A stretch of 64,000 nt of DNA from a virus. Where the stretch lies: positions 32,200-96,199 of the IMG/VR virus record IMGVR_UViG_3300031715_000002; one strand, written 5' to 3'. A program made the position numbers and the translations under genes. Below, piece after piece: positions 7,102-15,218 of the stretch (its first letter is position 1; each line of letters begins with the position of its first letter). The notes under the pieces were generated by a model. That model was not told where the DNA came from, searched no databases, and worked only from the letters and a program-made list of their open reading frames with translations.

Positions 7102-7463
7102 TGTGAGAACAATCAAACGAAGGCCATCCCGAAGCATTAACCCAACACACCCTCATACCGCGCTTCGCTCATTTCGAGGTGCGGCGGGTGTCTTGCGCCG
7201 CGTGTGGTGGACCTCCGGCACAAGCGTTTCTCGAAGCCAACCATCGCAACCAGTTGCTTTACTATCTAGCCCGATACCCCAGTCCCCGAGGGGGATGCGC
7301 GCGGATACCTGCGTCTGGCTGACGTAGGTTAAAACTCCGGAGACCTGCGCTTAATGGGCTTGCGCAGGCTGAACCGGTTAGATGGTTTAGCTTTAGAGTT
7401 TACCCGCATAGGGAAGGCTAAGGATTTGAAGAAAACACCTAGCCCAAGGGCGTTTTGCGTACT
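7102..7463. other. Stretch without a convincing gene
   Basis: The stretch lies between the candidate small RNA and the YkgJ-like fragment. A 74-codon plus-strand frame starts at 7103 but its product is arginine-, serine- and proline-rich with no ribosome site, so I do not call it. No tRNA cloverleaf, terminator or repeat is evident. It may be the 3' part of the RNA transcript or a scar of the neighbouring rearrangement. Confidence 0.4.
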
Positions 7464-7742
7464 TTATTTCCCCAACCTGAACATCGCACGCATCCGCATT
7501 GCCCCTTCTGCCTCGGTAATCGGCTTCTCTGCGCATACCCCATGGCTGCAAATCAATCCACGCGGCCCTGTCCCCATCAATCGGCACACCATCGGGCGCA
7601 CTTCGTAAACGGAGCATCTGTGGTCCTTCAACAGACTGCAATCAAGCGTTCCGGACTTATGCGCCATGAACAGGCTTCGGTCGCCTTCCGGCTCATGGCC
7701 GATGAACTCAGAGATGCGCTCCCATTCAACCCGCGTCTTTGC
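7464..7742 (-). pseudogene. YkgJ-family cysteine-cluster protein, 5' truncated
   Basis: The frame LLKDHRCSVYEVRPMVCRLMG matches the C-terminal half of YkgJ-type proteins, whose cysteines bind zinc or an iron-sulfur cluster (here CSVYEVRPMVC). The frame is open upstream through RVEWERISEFIG to the junction with the transposase remnant at about 7742, and the usual N-terminal CxxC part is missing. So an insertion with an adjacent deletion appears to have removed the 5' end. A 67-residue product from ATG 7667 could still be made, but it would be half a domain. Confidence 0.6.
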
Positions 7743-8542
7743 GGCGGCGAAGGATCAGGTGGCGCTCGTGCATCAACTTCCGGCGCTGCTTGACCTCCAT
7801 CGACTCCCTGAGTTCCTTGCGGACGGCATCCAGGCAGTGATTCGCTATCTTGACCACATGGAACTTGTCCACCACGACTTTGGCATTGGGCAGCACCTTC
7901 AGTGCTGCGTCCCTGTAGGGACGCCACATATCCATCGTCACGATATCTACGGCGTTCTTATTCAACCGTTCAGTCATCCACTTGATTACAGTGGGCTTAT
8001 TCCGGTCCACCAAAAGGTCGATAAGCGAATTCATCTCGACGTTCGTGAGCACACACCGGGGCTTGCGGATCAGGAACAACTCGTCAATGCCTAACCAATT
8101 CGGCGTCACCGGACGGTACTCGGCGTCGAGCTTGTCCGTGTGCTCCGTGAAGATGTTGCGGACGGTCTTCTCGTCAACACCAACGTCGGCGGCGACTTCC
8201 GTGAACGTGCGCTCCAAGGAACGCTTCTTGATGTACTCGATCAGGCGGCGAGTCATCGTGCGCTTCTCGTCCATGTCGGGGAGAACCTGCTGGAAGGTCT
8301 TTCCGCAGTCGCCGCACTTGTACCGCACCCGCATGACCTTCAGGCCCACCCGGCTTACCGTGGATGGGCGTATCTCCGAAGTGCTGTTCCTCCACGCCAT
8401 GCCGATTCAGCTTCGGCGGCGTGACTCCACAGCGAACACAACACACGGGAGCCTTGGTGTACTCTGCCGTAATCACCATGTCGTCGTCGTTGTGGTTTGT
8501 TTCCAACACGTTCCAGTCTTTCAATCCAATGATATTGGGCAC
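7743..8542 (-). pseudogene. ISL3-family transposase remnant (copy 1)
   Basis: The N-terminal part is read from GTG 8542 (MPNIIGLKDWNVLETN, with zinc-finger cysteines CCVRC) to about 8353; an extra C there shifts the frame, and the rest (VGLKVMRVRYKCGDCGKTF ... VGVDEKTVRNIF ... GIDELFL ... VVDKFHVV) continues in another frame. Two of the three DDE acids are present (GIDEL, VVDKF). After RRRKD the frame leaves the family sequence at the YkgJ junction, so the final third with the catalytic glutamate is gone. About two thirds identical by eye to copy 2 at 20.0-21.0 kb over the shared part. Not functional. Confidence 0.85.
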
Positions 8543-8562
8543 TCTGTCATAATATCAAACAT

Positions 8563-8580
8563 CGGATTACACTGTGGAGT
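8563..8580. repeat. ISL3-type inverted end (left-facing)
   Basis: The 18 bases cggattacactgtggagt match, in inverted orientation and with two mismatches, the 18 bases at 9380-9397. The same core recurs at the 3' end of the second transposase (21006-21026). The outermost bases expected of the end (GGCTATT) are not present here, so this is probably a decayed or internal copy. Confidence 0.5.
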
Positions 8581-8794
8581 ACTCACGGTACTACTTTCGG
8601 ATTCTGCCGTGAAGAAGACTTGCTGAGAGAGACGGCCAGCGGCAATCTCGCAGTACTTCTCTTCGATCTCGATGCCAATACCACGACGCCCAAGGTGCTT
8701 TGCTGCCACCATTGTTGTGCCGCTCCCCATGAATGGGTCCAGGACGGTTTCCCCCGGTCTGCTCCCCAACGAAACAAGCCATTTCATCCAACTG

Positions 8795-8820
8795 AGTGGC
8801 TTTGGGCAGTGGCTTTGGGC
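8795..8820. repeat. Perfect 13-bp tandem duplication inside a methyltransferase gene
   Basis: The unit agtggctttgggc occurs twice in a row (8795-8807 and 8808-8820). Thirteen is not a multiple of three, so the duplication alone explains the frameshift in the methyltransferase gene. Such duplications typically come from replication slippage. Confidence 0.95.
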
Positions 8821-9379
8821 ACGGATGCCCATTCTTCTCGCCGATGTCGGTGCTGGAGATGGCGATGGCCTTCGATCCCTTATGCAAATCGGGAGATGAA
8901 CCGTAGAACATGCAGTGGGCAAGCGACGAAAACCCCCAAGCATTCCGGCCACACGCAGCAGGAAGAAACACTCCACCAACGGCTGTGGGGCGGGGGAAGT
9001 CCCACATCATCGTGCCAGCGCAAAAAACGATGGCCCTCTCTGAGTGCTTTATCGCTGCGTCAACCACGGGCACGACCACACTCAAGAAGTTGGCATATGT
9101 GTCGTCGTATGATGCGTACTTCTGCTTGGCTAGGTATTGTGGACGCTTCTCCTTCGATGCGTCATGGTTGCCGAGATTCACGCCGTAAGGTGGGTCCGTC
9201 AATACCAGATGAACGGGTGCGAGTGCTGGTATAACGTCCCGGCTGTCGCCGTGGTAGATCGTAATTCCGTCCTGTTGGTAGTAAGGTTTCAAATGATGTC
9301 CTTGGCGGATTCCGCCGTGTTCAACCACGCTACATTCCGATTTTGCATAGACGAGTTATTGGGGAGAACAGAGTACGAA

Positions 9380-9403
9380 ACTCCACAGTCAAATCCGAAT
9401 AGC
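9380..9403. repeat. ISL3-type terminal inverted repeat (right-facing)
   Basis: actccacagtcaaatccg (9380-9397) followed by aatagcc to 9403. The final 14 bases match closely the right end of the second ISL3 remnant (tcaattccgaatagcc at 21011-21026). It lies five bases from the stop codon of the 98-residue gene, marking where the mobile segment that holds the methyltransferase and transposase entered. Confidence 0.6.
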
Positions 9404-9407
9404 CTTT

Positions 9408-9704
9408 TCAATTTGAATCAGCTTTTTCGCGGGAATCATACTCACGGTTCAGCCTTTCAATCTCAACCTCAAACGACATACCCCACAGAGCCTCGAACTT
9501 GTGCCGACCGAGGCGTTCTACTGAAAGCATCCCGGCTTGATGCCTTGCTGGCTTGCCAGAATGGGGTTCTTTGCCACTTTCCCGCCTCTGTGGGCCACGT
9601 TCGGCTCCCGGTTGAGGGATAATGGCACCCCCTCCCTTGCGCGTGGCATTGAGGCTTGTGCACTTCAGTGACTTTTTGCGGATCAGTGGCTTGCGGTGGG
9701 GAAT
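9408..9704 (-). CDS. Hypothetical basic protein
   Basis: A 98-residue protein starting at ATG 9704 in an ATGA overlap with the end of the cytosine methyltransferase. It begins MIPHRKPLIRKKSL, has a basic low-complexity centre, and ends in a likely helix (WGMSFEVEIERLNREYDSRE). Possibly a small DNA-binding partner of the methyltransferase; no family recognised. Its 3' end abuts the mobile-element end. Confidence 0.5.
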   Translation of the reverse strand: MPHRKPLIRKKSLKCTSLNATRKGGGAIIPQPGAERGPQRRESGKEPHSGKPARHQAGMLSVERLGRHKFEALWGMSFEVEIERLNREYDSREKADSN

Positions 9705-10578
9705 CATCTGGACGGCCAAAAACATTCGGCAATATGGAGCGAAAGAGGGAATGGGATTCTGGCGATCATGGCGCTGGCGGCCTTGCGCCGCGGTGAATTG
9801 CTCGGGAAGTGGGCAGCCACGTCGGGATCTGCTAACCATGCGCGTCCGGAGTGCCCCGGCTGCTTCACTCCGCTCACCGCCACCGCCGCGCTCTGAAACG
9901 AGCCTCCCGCCATCCCCTTCTCGTGCTGATGGAAGTTGAAGCCGTCCACCTTGACGTGCCCCTTGGCCGAAACAGACGCCATCCCGAACTCAAGCGGCCC
10001 GCTGCGCACGATGCGACCGCCCACGTCTTCCACATCGCCCCAGAGGTAGTACGAGCCGTAGTGCGCCTTCGCCCGGCCTACCCACGGCTGCGCGCCCTTA
10101 ACGTTCTCGACCACCATGGGGATATAGCGTGGCGCGAATTCGCATCCGTCAAGTTTCGTGGCAGGGTGATAAATTCCGCAGCGTGCGCAACCATACGCCT
10201 CCGTGGCCGCTTCGCTGGCCTCTCGCTGGATGCGGAAGCAGGCGTCGAACAGAGCATTAAGGCTCTCTAGGCGGTCGCCGAACGGAGAATCCCGCTCCCA
10301 CCTCTGCCACCGAACCTCCGCTTGGCCAGATTCCACGGCATGGCCATGTAGGAGTACCGCTGGCACGGAGGCGAAGCGACAATGCAGGCGGCATCGCGAA
10401 ACTGGCTACCATGGATCGTGCGAACATCCTGAAGCACCAACTCCGCGCCTTCAGGCACAGGCCCATGGTGCGGGCAGTGCTCAATATCAAACCCGATTGC
10501 TCTACCGCCAAGCGAGAGCCAGCCCGCGCTCCATCCGAAGCTGCCTGCAAACAGTTCGATCATTAGAGGCGGGTTCAC
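9704..10578 (-). pseudogene. DNA cytosine-5 methyltransferase with one frameshift
   Basis: From GTG 10578 (AGGAA eight bases upstream) the frame reads MNPPLMIELFAGSFGWSAGW (motif I), and ASPPCQRYS (motif IV, catalytic Cys) up to AKRR near 10321. There the frame is lost, and a neighbouring frame continues with RWQRWERDSPFGDRL, PMVVENVKGAQPWVG (ENV motif VI), YLWGDV and the C-terminal RKAASAMIARIPFPL typical of phage cytosine methyltransferases. One missing base near 10321 explains the break. Function would be 5-methylation of cytosine to protect phage DNA. Either a dead gene or a single-base assembly error. Confidence 0.85.
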
Positions 10579-10606
10579 GCAAAGAGTTCCTGGTTCTTGC
10601 TCTTGC

Positions 10607-11167
10607 TCATCGTGAAGCCCTCCGTCTTGATTCAGAAATGCTGGCAGGGTCACCGAAACGCAGGCGCGGTGGTGGCGTGGCCATTACTGGCTCCGCTGGA
10701 ATAGCGAGCGGTTCGCATTTCTCGCCGACCATCACAGCATCGCAGAAGGCCGCAATGCGCTCTTTGCTTGCGTGCTGGCCGTCCCAGTCTCCACCGTACC
10801 TTGGACCTTCGCCACGATCCGGTGAATGGAAACTACACTGCCCGAATCCCGGCAAGTCCACATAGAGCACTTGGGATGCTCGCTCACCAAACACCACGGC
10901 TGGATCTTCTTTCCAACCCCAAACAAACCCGAGCGATTCGCCGTGTATGCTCAGCAAGCGGCACAGTTCTCCGAGGGACCATTGCTTTACGTCGTAGGCC
11001 GCGCGCCGCCATTTGCCACGGCGGTAATCCTTAGCCCGGCTGCTACGCTTCTGGCAACGGAACAAGGCCACGGCGATTTCGCCGAGTGTCCCGCGTGAAG
11101 CCAACTCAGCATAGTACGCTTTGGTGACTTGCCCGTCGTTCTGCGAGAAAACCTGTGCCGCTGTCAT
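10607..11167 (-). CDS. Conserved phage protein of unknown function
   Basis: A 186-residue protein. The middle (LYVDLPGFGQCSFHSPDRGEGP followed by GGDWDGQHASKERIAAFCD) is a conserved block that I recall from unnamed phage proteins near methyltransferases. The N-terminal half has lysine- and arginine-rich helices. It overlaps the cysteine-peptidase-like gene by ATGA at its start. Enzymatic role unknown. Confidence 0.65.
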   Translation of the reverse strand: MTAAQVFSQNDGQVTKAYYAELASRGTLGEIAVALFRCQKRSSRAKDYRRGKWRRAAYDVKQWSLGELCRLLSIHGESLGFVWGWKEDPAVVFGERASQVLYVDLPGFGQCSFHSPDRGEGPRYGGDWDGQHASKERIAAFCDAVMVGEKCEPLAIPAEPVMATPPPRLRFGDPASISESRRRASR

Positions 11168-11730
11168 GATGGCCGCTCCACTTCAAGTACGTGTGTCAGA
11201 TGCCATCCGCCATTGGCCTTTGGCTCGCATTGCTTAAGGAGCCACGGCACAACACTATCGTGCCATTCGGACAACGGAACCCATCCACCAACGCTCATGC
11301 AATTCACATCGAAGATATTCGGCTCTTCACTTTGAATTGAGGAGTCAGCAACTATCCAGTGAGTGTGCCGATAGCGGACCAGAATCGGAACCCCCGGAGC
11401 CGTCCATGGGCCTTCCCATTGCACGCGCACCAATCCGAAGCGTGGCCAAGGGTGCAGGCCATCGTTGAACCAAGCCGTACCGCCTATCGCCTTACGTGGA
11501 CTCCAATTGAGTCCAAGACGGTTCAGGCACTCAAACATCAATGTTGGGTTGGTATACCCCTTACTCTCGAAATCGCCCATGTGGGGTCGCAGTGCGTCTG
11601 GGGTTAGCCCGGAAACAACAGCCAACGCCGCCGGGCCACAATTGAAACCCCACTCGTCGCCGGCGCGCTCTGCATCGGACAGCGTGAATCGTGGCGCTAC
11701 TAATCGAGAAACAATGCGTGCCGCTGCCAT
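11164..11730 (-). CDS. Papain-like cysteine peptidase-fold protein
   Basis: A 188-residue protein with the order of a papain-like or C39-like active site: GFNCGPAALAVVSG (Cys about residue 31), RYRHTHWIVAD (His about 120) and FDVN (Asp/Asn about 137). The stretch between, FESKGYTNPTLMFECLNRLGL, fits a substrate-cleft domain. No signal peptide is seen, so it would act in the cytoplasm, for example on a host protein or a ubiquitin-like tag. Family assignment is from the catalytic pattern only. Confidence 0.55.
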   Translation of the reverse strand: MAAARIVSRLVAPRFTLSDAERAGDEWGFNCGPAALAVVSGLTPDALRPHMGDFESKGYTNPTLMFECLNRLGLNWSPRKAIGGTAWFNDGLHPWPRFGLVRVQWEGPWTAPGVPILVRYRHTHWIVADSSIQSEEPNIFDVNCMSVGGWVPLSEWHDSVVPWLLKQCEPKANGGWHLTHVLEVERPS

Positions 11731-11747
11731 ATGGACTTCAGCCTTTG

Positions 11748-12032
11748 TTATTTCGAGAACTGTTTGATTAAGCCCGCCATGTGGGCATCTATCTCAGTGA
11801 CTTCATGCACGTCGAAATTGACGTGAGCCTTTGCCGGATATGCCGCCATGAGAGCATCCAACGCCTGCTTATCTGGCACGGAAACCACAGCGTACTCGCC
11901 TGAGCCGTCCTTAAATCCGCCGATGCTCTGGAAGAATCTCTGGTTGGCCGAAAGCCACTCCGCAGCCTGATGAAAGGTTTCCGCAGTCGGGTTCGTACCC
12001 GGCTTTGGTGAAACGGTGATATGGAACGTCAT
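11748..12032 (-). CDS. Small ferredoxin-like alpha/beta-barrel-type protein
   Basis: A 94-residue protein. Alternating strands and helices (MTFHITVSP, AAEWLSANQRFF, GEYAVVSVPDKQALDALMAAYP, VNFDVHEVTEID) look like a small dimeric alpha/beta fold related to DUF3303 or YCII-type proteins. The ATG has a GGAGG site upstream. Function unknown. Confidence 0.55.
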   Translation of the reverse strand: MTFHITVSPKPGTNPTAETFHQAAEWLSANQRFFQSIGGFKDGSGEYAVVSVPDKQALDALMAAYPAKAHVNFDVHEVTEIDAHMAGLIKQFSK

Positions 12033-12057
12033 TGTTGCCTCCTCCTCTGAAAGTTAT

Positions 12058-12975
12058 TTATGCGGTGGCTCCGTAGTTTGGTACGCCTGGGAGTTGCGGC
12101 CCGTAAGGCAGCACCGGAACATCGTCCCAAGTACGAGCATCAAGCGTTCGCCCGGCTTTCTTTTTGTCTGCAAATCGCACCATCGGAGCGGCGATGTGAT
12201 AAGCAGCACCAGATATTGGAGCAAACTGTCCCCACTGCTTCCAAAGAAACGGCAGTGGCCACGGTCGTCCCATATCAGCGCGATTGCGGCAATCATCGCG
12301 AAGTTTTCTCGCCCAGTCCACTTGGCAGGGGCGCGCGCGAGGACCAGATTCGCCACCACCGATCACCCAATCGAAGTAAGGTAGCCATGAGTTGTAGTTT
12401 ATGACATGCGTATCCCGATAGGGCTGTGGTGTCCAATCCAACTCGCTTAGGAGCGGCTCGCACGATGCAAATATCAGTGATCCAGGGAAGACGCGCTGGA
12501 ATTGGATGATGTGTGGCATGCGCTCATCAAGTCGCCTTTGGTTCTCCAGCGTCACACCGAACATAGCATTACGCGGCCAATCTTTGTCCCAATAGGCAGG
12601 AAACATCCGTACCGCGTTCTCTGGGCGCTTCGTCAAAAATAGCCAAAGCAGATTCGGTGTGCTCACGGCAATATCGAACACGCGACGGCGTAGCGGCTCA
12701 AGTTCCTCGCGGTCCTCAAGCACGTCGCACATAGATCCACAGAACACGCGGTGCATAACGCCAAGTCTCTCAGCCGCCTTGTTCCATTTGAACGGCTGCT
12801 GCCAGTGATTCTCCCCGAAGAAACGGCGGTCTACATCTTGCCCCCAGACTTTCAGGCCAACCCGCTTTGAAAATGATTCGGCGTAGCAATTCTGGCATCC
12901 CTCGCTCACTTTGGTACATCCCCAGATCATGTTAAAAGTGTGCTCCGTCCATTCGATCTTTGAATTTTCGGCCAT
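12058..12975 (-). CDS. DUF5131 (phage Gp37/Gp68) family protein
   Basis: A protein of 305 residues from ATG 12975. The N-terminus SKIEWTEHTFN followed by IWGCTKVSEGCQNCYAE is the hallmark of the DUF5131 phage family, whose CxxxxxxCxxC motif resembles a radical-SAM cluster site. Later conserved blocks are RVFCGSMCDVLED, WLFLTKRPEN, FGVTLENQ and VIGGGESGPRARP. The family is common in phages beside replication genes, with no proven reaction; a role in nucleotide or RNA modification is often proposed. It overlaps the MazG-like gene by one base. Confidence 0.9.
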   Translation of the reverse strand: MAENSKIEWTEHTFNMIWGCTKVSEGCQNCYAESFSKRVGLKVWGQDVDRRFFGENHWQQPFKWNKAAERLGVMHRVFCGSMCDVLEDREELEPLRRRVFDIAVSTPNLLWLFLTKRPENAVRMFPAYWDKDWPRNAMFGVTLENQRRLDERMPHIIQFQRVFPGSLIFASCEPLLSELDWTPQPYRDTHVINYNSWLPYFDWVIGGGESGPRARPCQVDWARKLRDDCRNRADMGRPWPLPFLWKQWGQFAPISGAAYHIAAPMVRFADKKKAGRTLDARTWDDVPVLPYGPQLPGVPNYGATA

Positions 12976-13487
12976 TACGCCCCCTTCGTTTCCGCACTCG
13001 GCACGCACACCACCAGATCGGCATCTGCCTTGCGCGCCAGACTGCCTCTGATTTCCTCCACCGGCTTCGCTTCAATGCGCTCGATTTCGCGTAGCGCCAC
13101 TTCCCGGAAGGTGGTTTCATACGCCGCGCACCAGCCCAACAGGGTGACTGCCACGCCGCCGGCCTCTTGCTGCGGTTGCCCCGCTGGGCGTCCGTAGACA
13201 TGGAAAATTTGCCGCATCACTGGGTCGAACGGGATGCCTTCTGCTTGCGCCAACTCGACTGCCTCTTCGAGCAAGCGGATGGCGCGCTCCTGCGGGGCAA
13301 TATGGTCCGCTCCGATGCGCGTGCGAATCCATTCGGCTACGCGGCGCTCAAGAAACCCAGAGGGCATCTCGCCTTCGATGATAATCGGCGCAGGCGACTT
13401 CAGGGATTCTATCTTTGTTGGCTCAAAACCGGCCATGCTGCCATCTTGCGCCTTGCTATCAAGGTATCGTTCGTATTCAGCGATCAT
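12975..13487 (-). CDS. MazG-like nucleotide pyrophosphohydrolase-fold protein
   Basis: A protein of 170 residues from ATG 13487, which sits in an ATGA overlap. QERAIRLLEEAVELAQAEG (about 80-98) carries the EExxE pattern of all-alpha NTP pyrophosphohydrolases, and the second helix pair is GGVAVTLLGWCAAY. These enzymes hydrolyse NTPs or dNTPs to monophosphates, and phage copies may lower ppGpp or alter nucleotide pools. The N-terminal 60 residues are extra. Metal ligands in the second helix are less clear than in true MazG. Confidence 0.65.
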   Translation of the reverse strand: MIAEYERYLDSKAQDGSMAGFEPTKIESLKSPAPIIIEGEMPSGFLERRVAEWIRTRIGADHIAPQERAIRLLEEAVELAQAEGIPFDPVMRQIFHVYGRPAGQPQQEAGGVAVTLLGWCAAYETTFREVALREIERIEAKPVEEIRGSLARKADADLVVCVPSAETKGA

Positions 13488-13711
13488 GCAAACAGCCCCA
13501 CCTTCTCGCCTTGCGCCGGCCGCACATCCCACCCGGCATGGTGATCCAATCCAGGCACAATCTCATATCCACGGACGCGCAGCCAGCCTTCCAACTCTTC
13601 GGTAGGCCGGTGCTGGCCAACCCACAGGTTCATGAACCAATCCGAAAGGCGGATGGCACGCTGCTTGCGGTTTACGAGGGCGAGTACGGATTCGGAGAGG
13701 ATGAGGTTCAT
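13484..13711 (-). CDS. Hypothetical protein
   Basis: A protein of 75 residues from ATG 13711, coupled to both neighbours by ATGA overlaps. RLSDWFMNLWVGQHRPTEELEGWLRVRGYEIVPG reads as two or three helices with tryptophans. No family recognised. Confidence 0.55.
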   Translation of the reverse strand: MNLILSESVLALVNRKQRAIRLSDWFMNLWVGQHRPTEELEGWLRVRGYEIVPGLDHHAGWDVRPAQGEKVGLFA

Positions 13712-14259
13712 AAAACGCTCCGACTGCCAACTGCGGGGCAACTCACCGAATGCGGGACGATGCCCTGCTTGGCCAACTCGCGCGACGCGACCAACCTAGG
13801 CCCAGGTTCCTCTTGCCACTGCACCCGATTAGTTGCCACCAATGCCTTAGCAATTTCATCTACGCGGGCATTGAAGGCACGGCCCTCAGCCAGAATCTCT
13901 TTCCATGGCTTGCCGCACATGCAACAATCAGGCGCGAGCGAGATTGGCTGCGGAGGGCCGTATTTTTTCCGCCATTCCTTCTCTCGATCAATACGGACTT
14001 CTTCTTGTGCGGTAGTATTCGCATTCACCTGACGGATGATTTCTACGATGGTGGCGGGCGCAGGACACTCCTCACATTGATCAACCGCCATATCGACTAC
14101 CTGCCGTACAGCCGAGTCAGACTTGCATCCGCCCAGGAGCACGCGTTTGAATTCGGCGGCTCGCGCCTTCGCCTGCTCTGGAGAACTCTTGGCACCTGGC
14201 GCGAAAGGGATTTGCATCAACCTGGCAATTTGTTTGTTAATTCCGGCGTCATCAATCAT
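13708..14259 (-). CDS. Hypothetical protein, possible helicase-loader type
   Basis: A 183-residue protein directly downstream of the replication organiser. The N-terminal part (INKQIARLMQIPFAPG, KARAAEFKRVLL, AVRQVVDMAVDQCEECPAPATIVEIIRQV) is helical, like the N-terminal half of DnaC-type or lambda P-type partners, but no Walker motif is present. A CCMCG motif lies near the centre (a metal site). Position next to a replication gene suggests a replisome accessory; the sequence does not prove it. Confidence 0.5.
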   Translation of the reverse strand: MIDDAGINKQIARLMQIPFAPGAKSSPEQAKARAAEFKRVLLGGCKSDSAVRQVVDMAVDQCEECPAPATIVEIIRQVNANTTAQEEVRIDREKEWRKKYGPPQPISLAPDCCMCGKPWKEILAEGRAFNARVDEIAKALVATNRVQWQEEPGPRLVASRELAKQGIVPHSVSCPAVGSRSVL

Positions 14260-14260
14260 G

Positions 14261-15070
14261 CTATGCCTCTTCGATAATTTCGCTCATGGTTTTAGCGCGC
14301 GCTGGCCAACGCGAGGTCCACCCATCCTCCGCACATTGAGCCAACCAGCCCATTTTCCCGTTGGTACTGCCGGGGTTCATGATTGCCCCACGCGCCACGT
14401 CCGCAGACTTGCAATAGCTTTCCAGGCAAGCGAAAATGGCACCCTCGTTATCGGTGGAAACATACATCATCCACTCGCGCTCTACGCCAGCCCGGCCATA
14501 CTTCCTGGGGTAGAGTTCCCAGAATTCCTCAAAACGGCTGGATGCTGCGGTAGAGGGAATTTTACGCGCGGTTCCATTTGTATGTACTGTTGTGTTTTGT
14601 ACTGTTGTTCCTTGTACTGTTATGTCTTGTCCTGTAACGCCACTTTTTGCCAACGTGGTGGGATTTTCCGCCACTTCATCGGCAGATTCCGCCACTTCAT
14701 CGGCAGAATTTCCCAAAGCCTCTGTTTGCAGGGCTTCTAGCCATCCTATTTCGACCAATCGGGGGATTACCTCTTGGAATACTTGGGCTGGCAATCGGGA
14801 GATTCTCCCAAGGGAGCGGCAGATTCCGCCAATGCCTTGGGGGATTCCGCTAGGAAGAGTACCGCGATTTTCGCGCGGGGTTTGCTTTGCGGCGATCTCA
14901 ATTATAGCCACCCAAGCTCCGAAATGGGCCGCTCCGTTTGGATGGTCCACGAGGGCCGTATATCCTTCCCCGTCCATCTTTGTTGGAACTGCCACCCAAT
15001 CGAGGCGCTTTAGTTTTCGGCTGGCAGCGTTCTCAAAATCTCTATCCCAATTAGTTATGCGGTAGATCAC
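14261..15070 (-). CDS. Phage replisome organiser-like protein
   Basis: A 269-residue protein. The N-terminal 100 residues (NRGTLPSGIPQGIGGICRSLG and VIPRLVEIGWLEAL) have the winged-helix pattern of phage replisome organisers and Lin1244-like proteins that bind the phage origin. The C-terminal block RFEEFWELYPRKYGRAGVEREW is the DnaB-interaction type module seen in phage replication proteins. Between them is a threonine- and glutamate-rich linker with a short internal repeat (NSADEVAESADEVAEN). It would start replication by recruiting a host or phage helicase. A long hairpin lies just upstream of its start. Confidence 0.75.
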   Translation of the reverse strand: MIYRITNWDRDFENAASRKLKRLDWVAVPTKMDGEGYTALVDHPNGAAHFGAWVAIIEIAAKQTPRENRGTLPSGIPQGIGGICRSLGRISRLPAQVFQEVIPRLVEIGWLEALQTEALGNSADEVAESADEVAENPTTLAKSGVTGQDITVQGTTVQNTTVHTNGTARKIPSTAASSRFEEFWELYPRKYGRAGVEREWMMYVSTDNEGAIFACLESYCKSADVARGAIMNPGSTNGKMGWLAQCAEDGWTSRWPARAKTMSEIIEEA

Positions 15071-15093
15071 TTATCGGCCATCCCTCAATGGCT

Positions 15094-15154
15094 GTCAGCG
15101 GGAGCGGTATGAGGGTACCGCCCCGCTGCTGACATTTCCGTGGGCTTTCGCCCA
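15094..15154. promoter_or_regulatory. Long hairpin plus short tetraloop hairpin upstream of the replication gene
   Basis: Arms GTCAGCGGGAGCGGTA (15094-15109) and TACCGCCCCGCTGCTGAC (15116-15133) form about 15 pairs with one small bulge and a 6-base loop. Next to it TGGGCTTTCGCCCA (15141-15154) folds into a tight stem. No uridine run follows in either direction, so this is not a simple terminator. It lies in the leader of the replisome organiser and could be a regulator, a protein site or part of an origin. Confidence 0.5.
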
Positions 15155-15218
15155 ACAGAACGCATTGTACCGCAACTCACGGTAGATTCAAAGCCAAAAA
15201 ATGGTGCTCCTGTGGCCC

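Larger units (their letters stand above)
8521..9292 (-). pseudogene. N4/N6 DNA methyltransferase broken by a 13-bp tandem duplication
   Basis: Reading from a TTG at 9292 with AAGGA upstream, or GTG 9328: KPYYQQDGITIYHGDSRDV, then catalytic DPPYGVN, and after the lesion LDPFMGSGTTMVAAKHLG and GIEIEEKYCEIAAGRL (SAM-binding motif). The order DPPY then FxGxG is that of beta-class amino-methyltransferases. Two tandem copies of a 13-base unit (8795-8807, 8808-8820) shift the frame; removing one copy restores the continuous reading HPCPKPLSWMKW. Its C-terminal tail runs into the ISL3-type end at 8563-8580. Related in sequence to the intact methyltransferase at 30.7 kb. Confidence 0.85.

Noticed and set aside
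7103-7327. A 74-codon plus-strand frame after the candidate RNA
   Set aside because: Arg/Ser/Pro-rich composition, no ribosome site, no similarity to phage small genes.
6809-7400. tRNA gene
   Set aside because: The GC-rich hairpins do not form a cloverleaf and no T-loop GTTCRA is seen.
15094-15133. Intrinsic terminator
   Set aside because: The hairpin is strong but no T-run follows on either strand.
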